Of a stretch of DNA of 64,000 bases, positions 30,176-41,389 are shown in pieces. Each line of letters starts with the position of its first letter. Position 1 is the first letter of the stretch. Location of the stretch: positions 124,001 to 188,000 of the forward strand of contig NZ_JALDUI010000001.1 in NCBI RefSeq assembly GCF_023115445.1. Direction: 5' to 3'. Below the pieces are notes generated by a model. It searched no databases, was not told the DNA's origin, and saw only the letters and a list, made by a program, of their open reading frames with translations. This DNA is from Streptococcus sp. oral taxon 431 (GTDB lineage Bacteria > Bacillota > Bacilli > Lactobacillales > Streptococcaceae). The position numbers and the translations under genes are program-made.

Positions 30176-30290
30176 TAATAGTATGATAAAACTGTTAGCC
30201 ACCATACCTTTTCTAAAGATAAGAACAAAAAGTTATCTCTGATCACAATCTTGTGATAGTTTACATTTTCTTAACAAAAAAGTATTTTGC

Positions 30291-30319
30291 TTACATGATT
30301 TTAAAAAATAGTGTATAAT
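30291..30319 (+). promoter_or_regulatory. SemiSWEET gene promoter
   Basis: TTACAT (30291-30296), 17-base spacer, TATAAT (30314-30319). Confidence 0.7.
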
Positions 30320-30346
30320 TGGAACTGTTTTTGAAAGGAGAAGAAA

Positions 30347-30607
30347 ATGACTGAAAAACAAATGAAAACTTTAGGTTGGATTGCAACCTTTATGTCTGTT
30401 ATGATGTATATCTCATATATTCCTCAAATTATGAACAACCTTGCGGGTCAAAAAGGAAACTTTATCCAACCAGCAGTAGCTGCAATTAACTGCAGTCTTT
30501 GGGTATACTACGGACTCTTTAAAAAAGAACGTGATATTCCTTTGGCAGCAGCCAATGCACCAGGTATTGTTTTTGGGATTATCACAGCTTTGACAGCTTT
30601 AATTTAA
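30347..30607 (+). CDS. SemiSWEET family transporter
   Basis: This 86-residue protein has the three-helix unit of bacterial SemiSWEETs, which dimerise to pass sugars by facilitated diffusion. The PQ motif is in 'MYISYIPQIMNNLAG' of helix 1, and 'AAINCSLWVYYGL' in helix 2 carries the conserved Asn and Trp of the binding pocket. Strong AAAGGAG site. Own promoter and terminator. The sugar is unknown. Confidence 0.92.
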   Translation: MTEKQMKTLGWIATFMSVMMYISYIPQIMNNLAGQKGNFIQPAVAAINCSLWVYYGLFKKERDIPLAAANAPGIVFGIITALTALI

Positions 30608-30614
30608 TACAGAA

Positions 30615-30652
30615 AAAAAGCAATTAGCAGAATGAACTGTTAGTTGCTTTTT
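30615..30652. terminator. Bidirectional terminator
   Basis: AAAAAGCAATTAGCAG pairs with CTGTTAGTTGCTTTTT (30615-30630 with 30637-30652). T tails on both strands serve the SemiSWEET gene and the convergent HAD gene. Confidence 0.88.
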
Positions 30653-30658
30653 AATATT

Positions 30659-31468
30659 CTACAAAATATATTTCTCAATAGCGCGTGCAACACCATCTTC
30701 TTCATTGCTGGCAGTTACGGCATCCGCGAGAGATTTGACATAGTCGCTAGCATTTCCCATGGCAATCCCAAGCCCTGCAAATTCTAACATCTCAATATCG
30801 TTATTGGCATCCCCCATGGCCATGATTTCAGAAGGTTGGGTATCCAAAATCTCAGCCAAACGAGAAAGAGCAGAAGCCTTGGTTGTACCGAGTGGCATTG
30901 CTTCATAGATAACTGGTTGTGAACGAACTCCGCTAAATCTCTGACAAAGTTCATCAGCAAATCGTTGTTCAAAATCATCTGTTTGTTCTTTTGTACCTAA
31001 GAACATACCCTGGAACATGCGATATTTACCACTGGTAGCTTCCTCTAATGAAATTTCAGTCAGGTCAGAAAAGACGAGTGTCGCATCGTATTTTACGACA
31101 GGATTTGGTTCGCCTCCGAGAACGAAGTAGTGTTCCTCGTCAAAGAGAGTCAATTGGACCTCACTCTTTTCAGCAAGTTCATTTAGGTATTCAATGTCTG
31201 ATTTGCTAAGTTCTCTCCAGTCAACAAGACTCCAGTCGCTAGTTTGATGGGTAGAACAACCATTGTTGACGATGACGTATTCATTCTGCAAATCAAGACC
31301 GAGTTTCTTGTAGTAGGGAAGAACTCCAAAGAGAGGACGACCAGTACAGAGAACCAGTTTAACACCTTTTTCGATAGCCTTATGAATGGCATCAATATGA
31401 GCCTGAGGGATTCCCTTGGCTTCGTTGAGTAGAGTTCCATCCATATCAAGAGCAAGTAATTTAATCAT
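30659..31468 (-). CDS. Cof-type HAD phosphatase
   Basis: This 269-residue protein is a type IIB HAD hydrolase (Cof/YidA group). The nucleophile motif 'LDMDGTLLN' is at residues 6-14; 'LCTGRPLFGV' is motif II, and 'MAMGDANNDIEML' motif IV, with a C2 cap between. Such enzymes remove phosphate from sugar phosphates or flavin-type substrates; the substrate is not predictable. Monocistronic, the only - strand gene between 24250 and 51176. Confidence 0.93.
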   Translation of the reverse strand: MIKLLALDMDGTLLNEAKGIPQAHIDAIHKAIEKGVKLVLCTGRPLFGVLPYYKKLGLDLQNEYVIVNNGCSTHQTSDWSLVDWRELSKSDIEYLNELAEKSEVQLTLFDEEHYFVLGGEPNPVVKYDATLVFSDLTEISLEEATSGKYRMFQGMFLGTKEQTDDFEQRFADELCQRFSGVRSQPVIYEAMPLGTTKASALSRLAEILDTQPSEIMAMGDANNDIEMLEFAGLGIAMGNASDYVKSLADAVTASNEEDGVARAIEKYIL

Positions 31469-31592
31469 AGTATTTCCTTTTCACGTATTTTGTCTATATT
31501 ATAGCATATTTTGGAGGAAAGAAGGATTACTATGTCAATTTAGGACGTTTCAATTACAATTCATGATTGGAAGAAGCTTTTTTGCAAATATA

Positions 31593-31601
31593 TGCTATAC
31601 T
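31593..31601 (+). promoter_or_regulatory. Promoter of the CPBP gene (extended -10)
   Basis: TGCTATACT at 31593-31601, about 47 bases before the ATG. Confidence 0.55.
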
Positions 31602-31647
31602 AAACTCGCGACATACTGATAGTGGATAAAAAAGCAGAGGGTTTATC

Positions 31648-32319
31648 ATGAAAAGAAGAACAGTACAGATTTTACTAGCCTTGTTAGTAATTATTTATAG
31701 GAAGACATGGTTTTGGTGGATTTTTAATCACTTTTCAGCTAGATTTGTAGCTGCTAGTCGAGAGTATTTCTTGATTCTTGCTTTTTTAGAGCTCATCGTT
31801 ACTTTTCTAGCTATTCTTTATTTACTAGTATTCGAAGGTAGAAGAATTCTTGAGTTGAAGTGGAAATGGAGATATCCAGTTTATTTGCTTCTTGCTTATG
31901 GAGTCAGTTATCTTTCAGGTATTGTGTTTTCCTTTTTAACCCCAGCAACGTCCAATCAAATCTCTTTAAATGAATTGACTGAGATGACAGGGCGACAAGA
32001 GTTACCTTATCTTTTACTTATTGTTTGTCTGCTAGGACCAATTACAGAAGAAATGGTTTACCGAGGAGTTCTGATGAATACATTTTTGAAAGATTCACCT
32101 TGGTATGGAGATGTTTTACTATCAGCTTGTGTCTTTGGCTATGTGCATGTCAGTTCAGGTTTAACACCACTCGCCTTTTTCACCTATGCAAGTGGTGGAA
32201 CGATTTTAGCATTCCTCTACCGAAAAACTCACTCTCTCTATTATCCCATTTTGCTCCATATCTTGATTAACATTACAGCATTTTGGGAATTATGGGTACT
32301 CTTGTTTAATTCTAGGTAA
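31648..32319 (+). CDS. CPBP family intramembrane metalloprotease
   Basis: This 223-residue polytopic protein has about six helices and the ABI/CPBP motifs: 'GPITEEMVYRGVL' (Glu-Glu with Arg) and 'FGYVHVSS' plus 'LLHILIN' (metal-binding His). Members process prenylated or hydrophobic peptides, and in streptococci several act in bacteriocin maturation or self-immunity; no bacteriocin gene lies beside this one. Own promoter and terminator. Confidence 0.9.
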   Translation: MKRRTVQILLALLVIIYRKTWFWWIFNHFSARFVAASREYFLILAFLELIVTFLAILYLLVFEGRRILELKWKWRYPVYLLLAYGVSYLSGIVFSFLTPATSNQISLNELTEMTGRQELPYLLLIVCLLGPITEEMVYRGVLMNTFLKDSPWYGDVLLSACVFGYVHVSSGLTPLAFFTYASGGTILAFLYRKTHSLYYPILLHILINITAFWELWVLLFNSR

Positions 32320-32324
32320 ATATT

Positions 32325-32352
32325 AAAAAGTCGTATTTTATTCCGACTTTTT
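32325..32352 (+). terminator. Terminator of the CPBP gene
   Basis: AAAAAGTCG (32325-32333) pairs with CGACTTTTT (32344-32352), T-rich tail. Confidence 0.8.
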
Positions 32353-32408
32353 TGATATGGGACAGGTTAAAAGTAGGACTTTATATCAATCTGTTTTGAC
32401 TTAAAAAA

Positions 32409-32417
32409 TGATATAAT
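32409..32417 (+). promoter_or_regulatory. rexBA promoter (extended -10)
   Basis: TGATATAAT (32409-32417). Its expected start point near 32424 leaves no leader for an ATG at 32426, which supports the rexB start at 32450. Confidence 0.65.
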
Positions 32418-32449
32418 AAAAGGTAATGACAAAAACAAATGAGGCAGAG

Positions 32450-35400
32450 ATGAAACTACTTTATACCGACATTCGGACTTCTTTGACAGAAATCCTGACC
32501 AAGGAGGCTCAAGGACTGGTTGCCCAAGGCAAACGAGTCTTTTACATAGCTCCTAACTCTCTTTCTTTTGAAAAGGAACGTGCCGTGCTGGAGTACTTGA
32601 GTCAGCAGGCTTCTTTTGCTATTACAGTCACGCGCTTCGCTCAAATGGCTCGTTATTTGGTTTTAAACGATATACCCGCGAAGTCAAGTCTCGATGATAT
32701 TGGTCTGGGTATGGCTTTTTATAAATGTTTGTCTGAGATAGACGCTAAGGATTTGCGTGTTTACGGGGCTATTAAACAAGATCCGCAATTCATCCAACAA
32801 CTGATTGAGATTTATCATGAAATGACAACTGCGAAGATGAGCTTTTTGGATTTAGAAAGTCTATCTGACGCTGATAAACGTTCTGATTTACTCTTGATTT
32901 TTGAAAAGGTAACAGCTTATCTCAATCAAGGTCAAGTTTCGCAAGGAAGTCAATTATCGTATCTGATTGATGCTATTGAAGAGAATAAGGTAAGCAGTGA
33001 TTTTAGTCAGATCGCCCTAGTTATTGATGGTTTTACTCGTTTCTCTTCAGAAGAAGAACACCTAGTGGATCTGCTCCATCGTAAGGGTGTTGAGATTGTC
33101 ATTGGTGTATATGCGTCTAAGAGAGCCTATACTAGCCCATTTAGTGAAGGGAACCTCTATCAAGCCAGTGTTGAGTTTTTGAGACATTTGGCCTTTAAAT
33201 ATCAGACTAAGGCAGAAAATACTTGTCAAGAACATGAGAAACTTGATGCCTTTGCCAAAGCCTCAAAATTACTGGAAAGTGCTTATGATTATTCTGAAAT
33301 TAGTTTAGATGTGAATGACGAAGATAGAAAAGACTTGCAAATCTGGTCTTGTCTGACACAAAAAGAAGAGTTGGAGTTAGTTGCTCGTAGTATTCGCCAG
33401 AAATTGCACCAAGAGCCAGAACTGAGCTATAAGCATTTTCGCATTTTACTCGGAGACGTAGGGTCTTATAAACTGTCTCTGCAGACAATTTTTAATCAAT
33501 ATCAGATCCCTTTTTATTTGGGTAAGAGTGAGTCTATGGCTCATCATCCTCTAACTCAATTCGTAGAATCCATCGGGCGTTTGAAACGATACAATTTCCG
33601 TCAAGAAGATTTGATTAATCTGCTACGTACTGGCTTGTATACTGACCTTAACCAAGAGGAAATTGATAGCTTTGAACAATATCTTCTTTATCTAGGGATT
33701 GATGGTCTTTCTAGTTTTAAACAAGAATTCACAAAAAATCATCATGGAAAATTTGATTTGGTCAAATTAAATGAGCTTCGTGTTCGTGTTTTAAATCCAT
33801 TAGAAACCTTATTAACCAGTCGTAAGCAAAAAGCTGAGAATCTTCTTTCAAAATGGAACAACTTTTTGAAAGATGCTCATTTGACCAAGCAGTTACAAAC
33901 CTTATCTGCAACGATGGAAGTAGCGGAGCAAGAAAGACAAGAGGAGGTCTGGAAGGCTTTTTGCCACGTAATGGAGCAATTTGCAACCGTGTTTGAAGGT
34001 TCCCAGGTCACTTTAGATGATTTCTTGGCACTTCTTCATTCAGGTATGAGCTTGTCCAATTATCGTACAATCCCAGCAACAGTAGATACTGTCCTGGTGC
34101 AAAGTTATGATTTGATTGCACCTTTGACAGCTGATTACATCTATGCAATTGGTTTAACTCAAGATCATTTGCCCAAAATTGCTCAAAACACTAGTTTGTT
34201 GAGCGATGAAGAAAGAGAAGTGCTAAACCAAGCAACTCAAGAAGGTTCTCAATTATTGATTGCAAGTCAAGAAAACCTCAAGAAGAATCGCTATACCATG
34301 CTTTCTTTGGTCAACTCTGCAAGGAAGCAACTAGTCTTATCAGCGCCAAGCTTACTCAATGAAAATGAGAGTAAAGAGTCGGTTTATCTGAAAGAATTGC
34401 AGGATTTTGGTTTTAGCAAGATTGAAAAGAGAATTGACCGAAAAAATCTAACAAAGGATGATATTGGTTCTTATCACAGTCTCTTGTCGAGTCTTGTTGC
34501 CTATCATCAGCAAGGTGAGGTGGAGACAAGTGACCAAGACTTAACCTTTGTCAAGGTTTTAGTTCGTGTGATGGGGAAAAAGTTGGAAGACAAAGGTTTA
34601 GAAAATCCCGTCCTACCAACAAGTCCGAAAAGCAAGGCCTTAGCTAATGATACACTGGAAGCTTTATATCCACAGGAACAAGATTTCTATCTATCTACTT
34701 CTGGATTAACAGAATTTTACCGTAATGAATACAGTTACTATCTCCGTTATGTTCTAGGTTTGCAGGAAGAATTGCGTCTCCGTCCTGATGCAAGAAGTCA
34801 TGGGAATTTCTTGCATCGTATCTTTGAGCGGGCATTGAAAATGCCGAGCGATGAATCCTTTGATCGTCGTTTAGAACAAGCTATCTCTGAAACCAGTCAA
34901 GAACGTGAGTTTCAAGCTATTTATCAGGAGAGTTTGGAGGCTCAATTTACTAAGGAAGTTCTCTTAGATGTCGCACGCGCTACAGGACACATTCTTCGAC
35001 ATAATGCGGATGTTGAAACGATTCAGGAAGAGGCAGTCTTTGGTGGCAAGGAACAAGCCTTTATTCAGCTAGATAATGGACGAAATGTCTATGTCCGTGG
35101 TAAGGTTGACCGAATTGACCGTCTAAAATCAGATGGAGCTATCGGTGTTGTAGATTATAAGTCTTCTTTGACTCAGTTCAAGTTCCCTATGTTTTATAAT
35201 GGTCTTAACTCGCAATTACCAACCTATCTAGCTGCCCTCAAGCAAGAAGGGAATACGGATTTCTTTGGAGCTATGTACCTAGAAATGGCTGAACCAATTC
35301 AGTCATTGCAAACTGCAAAAACTCTTTCAAAGGCAGTAGCAGAAACCAATAAGACTATGAAATACCAAGGCCTCTTTCTTGAAAAAGAGATAAAAAAACT

Positions 35401-35701
35401 TGGAGAGTTTTACAATAAAAATAAGACTTATCAGTTGTCAGATGAGGAATTCCAGTTATTGTTAGACTATAATGCCCTTCTCTACAAAAAAGCGGCAGAG
35501 AAGATTTTATCTGGTGAATTTGCGATCAACCCTTATACAGAAAACGGTAGAAGCATTGCACCCTATGTTCAACAATATCAAGCTATTACAGGTTTTGAAG
35601 CCAATTACCATCTAGGTCAGGCGAGATTTTTAGAGAAAGTTGCCAAGAGCAATGCCAAGGAAGCTTGGTTTAATAAAATCAGAGAGGAGTTGGAGCGATG
35701 A
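32450..35701 (+). CDS. rexB: ATP-dependent exonuclease subunit RexB (AddB)
   Basis: This 1083-residue subunit of the RexAB (AddAB-type) helicase-nuclease acts at double-strand breaks ahead of RecA. The N-terminal half is an inactive helicase-like region; the C-terminal nuclease domain (from about 770) has '[13 protein letters not shown]' and the active site 'GVVDYKSS'. I take ATG 32450 with GAGGCAGAG; an ATG 24 bases earlier has no binding site and adds eight unmatched residues. The stop overlaps the rexA start (ATGA), so the subunits are translationally coupled. Confidence 0.95.
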   Translation: MKLLYTDIRTSLTEILTKEAQGLVAQGKRVFYIAPNSLSFEKERAVLEYLSQQASFAITVTRFAQMARYLVLNDIPAKSSLDDIGLGMAFYKCLSEIDAKDLRVYGAIKQDPQFIQQLIEIYHEMTTAKMSFLDLESLSDADKRSDLLLIFEKVTAYLNQGQVSQGSQLSYLIDAIEENKVSSDFSQIALVIDGFTRFSSEEEHLVDLLHRKGVEIVIGVYASKRAYTSPFSEGNLYQASVEFLRHLAFKYQTKAENTCQEHEKLDAFAKASKLLESAYDYSEISLDVNDEDRKDLQIWSCLTQKEELELVARSIRQKLHQEPELSYKHFRILLGDVGSYKLSLQTIFNQYQIPFYLGKSESMAHHPLTQFVESIGRLKRYNFRQEDLINLLRTGLYTDLNQEEIDSFEQYLLYLGIDGLSSFKQEFTKNHHGKFDLVKLNELRVRVLNPLETLLTSRKQKAENLLSKWNNFLKDAHLTKQLQTLSATMEVAEQERQEEVWKAFCHVMEQFATVFEGSQVTLDDFLALLHSGMSLSNYRTIPATVDTVLVQSYDLIAPLTADYIYAIGLTQDHLPKIAQNTSLLSDEEREVLNQATQEGSQLLIASQENLKKNRYTMLSLVNSARKQLVLSAPSLLNENESKESVYLKELQDFGFSKIEKRIDRKNLTKDDIGSYHSLLSSLVAYHQQGEVETSDQDLTFVKVLVRVMGKKLEDKGLENPVLPTSPKSKALANDTLEALYPQEQDFYLSTSGLTEFYRNEYSYYLRYVLGLQEELRLRPDARSHGNFLHRIFERALKMPSDESFDRRLEQAISETSQEREFQAIYQESLEAQFTKEVLLDVARATGHILRHNADVETIQEEAVFGGKEQAFIQLDNGRNVYVRGKVDRIDRLKSDGAIGVVDYKSSLTQFKFPMFYNGLNSQLPTYLAALKQEGNTDFFGAMYLEMAEPIQSLQTAKTLSKAVAETNKTMKYQGLFLEKEIKKLGEFYNKNKTYQLSDEEFQLLLDYNALLYKKAAEKILSGEFAINPYTENGRSIAPYVQQYQAITGFEANYHLGQARFLEKVAKSNAKEAWFNKIREELER

Positions 35702-38700
35702 AATTTTTAACCCAAGAAGAGATTGCAGCCTTACAAGTAGCAGAAGCTCAGTCTAACAAGAAACCTAAGAAAACAGCTGAACAAATTCAAGCTATTTATA
35801 GCTCTGGTCAAAATATTCTGGTCTCAGCTTCAGCTGGTTCAGGGAAAACCTTTGTTATGGCTGAACGAATTCTTGACCAACTAGCGCGTGGAGTAGAAAT
35901 TCGCCAACTCTTTATCTCAACCTTTACAGTCAAGGCAGCAACTGAGTTAAAAGAACGCTTAGAAAAGAAAATCAGCCAACAAATCCAAGAGACACAAGAT
36001 TTGGAAATAAAAAAACACCTTGGCAGACAGTTAGCTGATTTACCCAATGCTGCGATTGGGACCATGGACTCTTTTACCCAAAAATTCCTGACCAAGCATG
36101 GTTATCTCCTTGACCTCTCTCCAAATTTTCGCATTCTTCAGAATGAAAGTGAGCAGCTTCTCTTAAAAAATGAGGTTTTTCGACAAGTTTTTGAACATCA
36201 CTACCAAGGCAAGGATAAAGATAATTTTAGTCGATTGGTCAAGAACTTTGCAGGTAGAAGCAAAGACGCGCGTGGACTGCGTAAACAGGTCTATATGATT
36301 TATGACTTTTTGCAATCCACTAGTAATCCTCAGGCTTGGCTACAGGAATCTTTCCTAAAAGGTTTTGAAAAGGCTGATTTTACGGTTGCTAAAGAAACCC
36401 TTGCAGAGGATATAAAAGAAAGACTTTGGGATTTAGAAAGCTTTTTCCGTTATCATTTGGATAATGATGCCAAGGAATTTGGCAAAGCAGCTTATTTAGA
36501 ATCTGTCCAACAAGTTCTAGATGAAATCGGAGCTTTAACCAACGAATCAACTTTTAATCAATATCAAGAAGTTTTAGACCGAGTTGTTAGTATCTCTAAG
36601 GATAAGGGAGGTCGTGCTCTTACAAATGCCAGTCGTAAGGCCGAACTGCAAGACTTGAAAGAAACCTACAACCAAGAGAGAAAAGCAAAAATTGAAAAGT
36701 TGATTGCACTAAATGATCAAATCACTTTATTGAAATTTCAAGAAGATTATCATCAAGATTCTTGGGACTTGGCAAAGACATTCCAAGTCTTCATGAGAGA
36801 TTTTGTTGATGCCTATCGACAACGAAAACGCGAAGAGAATGCTTTCGAATTTGCGGATATTAGCCATTATACCATTGAGATTTTGGAAAACTTCCCACAG
36901 GTTCGTCAAGAGTACCAGGAACGCTTCCATGAAGTCATGGTTGATGAGTACCAAGATACCAACCATATCCAGGAAAGAATGTTGGAACTCCTCTCAAACG
37001 GCCATAATCGTTTTATGGTAGGAGATATTAAGCAGTCTATTTATCGTTTTAGACAGGCAGATCCCCAAATCTTCAACGAAAAATTTCATAGATTTGCTCA
37101 AGATGACAAAGAAGGTCAATTAATTCTACTTAAAGAAAATTTTCGGAGCAGTTCAGAAGTTCTAGATGCTACGAATGATGTCTTTAAACATCTCATGGAC
37201 GAGGAAGTAGGAGAGATATCTTATGACGGTATGCATCAACTTGTTTTTGGAAATACTGATATTCAAGCAAATCCTGAAAACAAGGCAGAAGTTCTCTTAT
37301 ATGATAAGGATGATAGCGATTCTGATGATGAGGAAGAACTTACAAGCAACAAACTGACTGGTGAGATGCGCATGGTGCTTAAGGAGATAATTCACCTTCA
37401 TAATGATAAGGGTGTACCTTTCAAGGACATGGCTCTCTTAACTGCCAGCAGAAGTCGCAATGACCAGGTCCTACTTGCCTTGTCTGACTATGGTATTCCA
37501 GTCAAGACAGACGGCGCCCAATCAAACTATTTGCAATCCCTAGAAGTGCAGGTTATGTTGGATACTCTTCGTGTCATTCACAACCCTCTTCAAGATTTCG
37601 CTTTAGTTGCTCTCATGAAGTCTCCTATGTTTAGCTTTGATGAAGATGAATTGGCTCGATTAGCTCTTCAGAAATCCGAGTTTAAGGTTCAAGAAAACTT
37701 TTATGAGAAGCTAGTTAATGTTCAGAAGAAAATTGGTCTTCAAAAGGATTTAATCAAAGCTGAATTACAAAAGAAACTAAACTTCTTCATGGAAACTGTC
37801 CAGGCTTGGCGTTTGTATTCTAAAACGCACTCACTTTATGATCTCATTTGGAAAATCTATAGTGACCGCTTTTACTATGACTATGTTGGTGCTTTACCAA
37901 ATGGACAGGCCAGACAGGCTAACCTCTATGCCTTAGCTTTACGAGCAGATCAGTTTGAAAAGAGTAATTACAAGGGATTATCTCGCTTTATTCGAATGAT
38001 TGACCAAGTCTTGGAAACCCAGCATGATCTTGCCAATGTTGCTGTAGCACCACCTAAGGATGCTGTAGAACTTATGAGTATTCATAAAAGTAAGGGCCTT
38101 GAGTTTCCTTATGTCTTTATCCTTAATATTGATCAGCAATTTAACAAGCAAGATTCCATGTCTGAGGTCATCTTAAGTCGAAGAAATGGCCTTGGTCTCA
38201 AGTATGTTGCTAGAGTTGCTACAGATGCCAAAGAGGAATACGTTCCATCTACGATTAAATTATCTATCCCAAGCTTGACCTATACGCAAAACGAAGAAGA
38301 ACTTCAGTTAGCAAGTTATTCTGAACTCATGCGTTTACTTTATGTAGCCATGACGCGAGCTGAGAAAAAATTATATTTAGTTGGAAAAGGATCTCGTGAA
38401 AAATTAGAAGCCAAAGAATATCCGACAAATGGAAAAGGTCTTTTGACTCGAGAAACTAGACTAGATGCTAGTAATTTCCAAGATTGGATTTGGGCCATTT
38501 ATCAAGCATTTTCTAAGGAGGATTTACACTTCACTGTGCGCTTTGAGGGTGAAGAAGATTTAACCCAAGAAGCTATCGGAGAATTGGAAAATAAAAGCCA
38601 GCTCCAAGACCAATCCCAAGCAGATAATCGCCAGTCAGAAACCATCAAAGATGCGTTGGAAATGCTAAAAGAAGTGGAAGTGTATAATGATATCCACCGT

Positions 38701-39345
38701 GCAGCAATCAATCTTCCAAGTGTACAAACCCCTAGTCAGCTTAAAAAATTCTATGAACCTGTCATGGATATGGAAGGTGTAGTAGTAGTAGCTGGTCAAA
38801 GTCAACTAAAAGAAAGTACGGTTCAATTCAACCTTCCTGATTTCTCTAAAACTAAGAAAGTTACTGGTGCTGAAATTGGTAGTGCTACCCATGAACTCAT
38901 GCAGAGAATTAATCTAGCTAAGAAACCAACTTTAGAGACTTTAACAGATGCTTTAGAGCAAGTTCAAGTAAGTTCAGCTGTCAAATCCAAAATCAATCTA
39001 GGAAAAATTTTGTCCTTCTTTGATACAGCTCTAGGTCAAGAGATTCTTGCAAATCAAGATAAACTCTATCGAGAACAACCTTTCTCAATGTTGAAAAGAG
39101 ATGCTAAGAGTCAGGAAGATTTTGTTGTCCGTGGAATCTTAGATGGATATCTCCTCTACAATGATAAGATTGCTCTCTTTGACTACAAGACAGATCGTTA
39201 TGAGCATGCTAGTCAACTTGTTGAACGTTATCGTGGTCAATTAGAACTCTATGCAGAGGCTCTATCTCGTTCATATCAGATAGAAACCGTTGAAAAATAT
39301 TTGATTCTACTTGGTAAAGACCAAGTAGAAGTCGTTAAACTTTAA
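35698..39345 (+). CDS. rexA: ATP-dependent helicase/nuclease subunit RexA (AddA)
   Basis: This 1215-residue SF1 helicase-nuclease is the partner of RexB. '[17 protein letters not shown]' is Walker A near residue 40, '[11 protein letters not shown]' motif II, '[14 protein letters not shown]' motif III, '[18 protein letters not shown]' motif V and '[17 protein letters not shown]' motif VI. The C-terminal RecB-type nuclease has '[10 protein letters not shown]' and '[10 protein letters not shown]' with the catalytic Asp and Lys. GGAG of rexB's end serves as binding site. Confidence 0.97.
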   Translation: MKFLTQEEIAALQVAEAQSNKKPKKTAEQIQAIYSSGQNILVSASAGSGKTFVMAERILDQLARGVEIRQLFISTFTVKAATELKERLEKKISQQIQETQDLEIKKHLGRQLADLPNAAIGTMDSFTQKFLTKHGYLLDLSPNFRILQNESEQLLLKNEVFRQVFEHHYQGKDKDNFSRLVKNFAGRSKDARGLRKQVYMIYDFLQSTSNPQAWLQESFLKGFEKADFTVAKETLAEDIKERLWDLESFFRYHLDNDAKEFGKAAYLESVQQVLDEIGALTNESTFNQYQEVLDRVVSISKDKGGRALTNASRKAELQDLKETYNQERKAKIEKLIALNDQITLLKFQEDYHQDSWDLAKTFQVFMRDFVDAYRQRKREENAFEFADISHYTIEILENFPQVRQEYQERFHEVMVDEYQDTNHIQERMLELLSNGHNRFMVGDIKQSIYRFRQADPQIFNEKFHRFAQDDKEGQLILLKENFRSSSEVLDATNDVFKHLMDEEVGEISYDGMHQLVFGNTDIQANPENKAEVLLYDKDDSDSDDEEELTSNKLTGEMRMVLKEIIHLHNDKGVPFKDMALLTASRSRNDQVLLALSDYGIPVKTDGAQSNYLQSLEVQVMLDTLRVIHNPLQDFALVALMKSPMFSFDEDELARLALQKSEFKVQENFYEKLVNVQKKIGLQKDLIKAELQKKLNFFMETVQAWRLYSKTHSLYDLIWKIYSDRFYYDYVGALPNGQARQANLYALALRADQFEKSNYKGLSRFIRMIDQVLETQHDLANVAVAPPKDAVELMSIHKSKGLEFPYVFILNIDQQFNKQDSMSEVILSRRNGLGLKYVARVATDAKEEYVPSTIKLSIPSLTYTQNEEELQLASYSELMRLLYVAMTRAEKKLYLVGKGSREKLEAKEYPTNGKGLLTRETRLDASNFQDWIWAIYQAFSKEDLHFTVRFEGEEDLTQEAIGELENKSQLQDQSQADNRQSETIKDALEMLKEVEVYNDIHRAAINLPSVQTPSQLKKFYEPVMDMEGVVVVAGQSQLKESTVQFNLPDFSKTKKVTGAEIGSATHELMQRINLAKKPTLETLTDALEQVQVSSAVKSKINLGKILSFFDTALGQEILANQDKLYREQPFSMLKRDAKSQEDFVVRGILDGYLLYNDKIALFDYKTDRYEHASQLVERYRGQLELYAEALSRSYQIETVEKYLILLGKDQVEVVKL

Positions 39346-39361
39346 AAAGAAAGGAGACATC

Positions 39362-40540
39362 ATGTCCATTCCTGTTAGAAAAAACTTATATGATGCAGTT
39401 TTAGAGGCCTCTAAAGCCGATACTTGGGAACAAGCTACCAAAGAATGGAGTGAAGTTTCCTTGATTTTTAATGGAATCGGTCGAAGCAATTGTGTCTGCG
39501 GTAATGCTATTAAGTATGCTTATGAACTTTTTAACGGAGTTACTGGCAAACGCCTCTTCCCCATTGGGAGTGACTGTGTGCGTCATTTCCAAAGAATTAG
39601 CCTAGATCAACAGCTAGAAGAGGAAGAAAAACTTCTCAGAAAGCTTGAAAATCTAACCAGAAAGGCCCAGAAAAAAGAAGTCATTCGAGTTAATAAAACG
39701 GATTTTGATGAGCGACTAATCAACTGGCTATGGGAAAAGGGAGCTTTCAAGTCAAATCGTGGCAATCAATTCTCACCAGAAAAGGATTATCAACTCTTTT
39801 TGGAAGTTTTTCAAGGTGGAAGTTGGAGTAGGGCAGAGCCTTTGAAGAAAGCTCGTATGGAGGAAGTCCTTGAAAAATTTATCAAACCCTTTCTACTTGG
39901 AAAATCTGACGATCAGCTCTATCTTGTTAAACTAGGAAAAGAAAAAATTGACTATGAGCAGGAACTTCGCATCAAGGCTGAAAAGGAGCGAAAGAAGCGA
40001 GACAAGATTGCTAAACAATATGCGGATAACCTGGTTCTAGCAATGGGACCAGCTGAACGTGCCTATCAGGATTACTTTGGACTGAGCGAAACACTGACAC
40101 TAGAAGAGCGCCAGTGGGAAAAGATTCTCTTCGGTAAAAATCGGACAGAACGTTCTATAAAATCAAAACAGTACCAAAGAGAACTCGAAAAGGATCAACG
40201 CATTGCTAGTCAAGATCCTCTTGAAAGAAAACAAAAGCAAGTCTGGTTGCTTAACTCGTATTTTAAGGATATACCCGAAGAAAAAGCTCGATTTTCCCGA
40301 CTTCTAATCATGTATCGAAAAACTGGAGAAATTCCATTTTCAACTGACTATCTCTCTAACACTTTGCTTGACTTTTTCTACAAAATGAAGGCTTTTGAAT
40401 TTGAAATAGCACCTGATCAGGTACGTGATTTTCTAAAGGAATGTTTAGATGAAGAAAACCTATCATCCGCTCAAAAATCTTGGATAGAAGGCATTTTAAC
40501 CAACTGCATCAAACCTTTTTTAGAAAGAATGATAGTATAG
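39362..40540 (+). CDS. Unknown protein with Cys-containing N-terminal module, downstream of rexA
   Basis: 392 residues, not recognised. Residues 44-82 contain 'SNCVCGNAIKYAYELFNG' and 'KRLFPIGSDCVRHFQ', a Cys-x-Cys plus Cys pattern that recalls the small Zn-binding 'C-x(1-2)-C ... IGSxC' module seen at the N-termini of various phage and plasmid proteins. Residues 85-115 and 195-225 are charged helices (coiled coil or nucleic-acid binding). No membrane helix. It begins 16 bases after rexA with AAAGGAG, so it is in the rexBA operon, hinting at DNA metabolism. That link is inference. Confidence 0.75.
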   Translation: MSIPVRKNLYDAVLEASKADTWEQATKEWSEVSLIFNGIGRSNCVCGNAIKYAYELFNGVTGKRLFPIGSDCVRHFQRISLDQQLEEEEKLLRKLENLTRKAQKKEVIRVNKTDFDERLINWLWEKGAFKSNRGNQFSPEKDYQLFLEVFQGGSWSRAEPLKKARMEEVLEKFIKPFLLGKSDDQLYLVKLGKEKIDYEQELRIKAEKERKKRDKIAKQYADNLVLAMGPAERAYQDYFGLSETLTLEERQWEKILFGKNRTERSIKSKQYQRELEKDQRIASQDPLERKQKQVWLLNSYFKDIPEEKARFSRLLIMYRKTGEIPFSTDYLSNTLLDFFYKMKAFEFEIAPDQVRDFLKECLDEENLSSAQKSWIEGILTNCIKPFLERMIV

Positions 40541-40667
40541 CGGTAGTTTTCGTCCTGCATGGAGAGACTCATTATTGTTAAAATTATGTCTCTAAAACAT
40601 TTGACATAATTTTATTTATGTATTAACTTGAAATTTTTGTATCAACATTAAAAATTAGAAAGAAACT

Positions 40668-41165
40668 ATGTCAAAAGAAATCGATATCGAATATTATCAC
40701 CAACTAGCCTTGCAAAAACAAAAAGAGCATCGTAAGTTTTTAGGAAATCTAAAGAAGAAAGCGCCTAAAAATTTAGATAAAATTGCGCTTGAAATCCATC
40801 AAGAAGTTTTTACTGAAATTGATTGTACAGCCTGCGCTAACTGCTGTAAGAGTCTTGGTCCAGACTTCAAAGAAGCAGATATCACACGTATTGCCAAGTA
40901 TTTTAAAATGAAATTGCCAGCCTTTGAAGCTGAGTTTTTGCAAGTAGATGAAGATGGAGATAAGGTCTTCAAATCGATGCCCTGTCCATTTTTAGGAGGC
41001 GATAATCTCTGTTCCATCTACGACGTCCGTCCCAAAGCCTGTCGTGAATTTCCACATACTGACCGTAAGAAGATTTACCAAATCAATAATCTAACGATCA
41101 AAAACACTTTAACTTGTCCTGCGGCCTATCTCTTTGTTGAAAGATTAAGAGAGAAAATAGAGTAA
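40668..41165 (+). CDS. YkgJ family Cys-cluster protein
   Basis: This 165-residue protein has the UPF0153/YkgJ arrangement of eight conserved cysteines: 'DCTACANCCKSLGP', then 'CPFLGGDNLCSIYDVRPKAC' and 'LTCPAAY', expected to bind Zn or an Fe-S cluster. Function is unknown in most bacteria. AGAAAGAAA precedes the ATG. Stands alone with a terminator at 41192. Confidence 0.9.
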   Translation: MSKEIDIEYYHQLALQKQKEHRKFLGNLKKKAPKNLDKIALEIHQEVFTEIDCTACANCCKSLGPDFKEADITRIAKYFKMKLPAFEAEFLQVDEDGDKVFKSMPCPFLGGDNLCSIYDVRPKACREFPHTDRKKIYQINNLTIKNTLTCPAAYLFVERLREKIE

Positions 41166-41189
41166 ATTTCCTTTTTAATAATAAATTTT

Positions 41190-41222
41190 ATCCTCAAGTA
41201 CTCTTGTTATTTGAGGGTTTTT
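41190..41222 (+). terminator. Terminator of the YkgJ-type gene
   Basis: CCTCAAGTA pairs with TATTTGAGG (41192-41216, one G-U), T tail after GG. Confidence 0.7.
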
Positions 41223-41389
41223 GTATATTTATTTTTATCTGAAAATTCAAACTAAATTTCTTATTAAGTGATAAGTCCTTTTTTAAAAGCTTAAAGTTTT
41301 TTAAACTTTTTCTTAAAGAAAACTGATATAAGGTGTTTTTAAGCGATGTTCTGTATAGTTATACCATCATCAAAGAAAGAGGTATCGAT

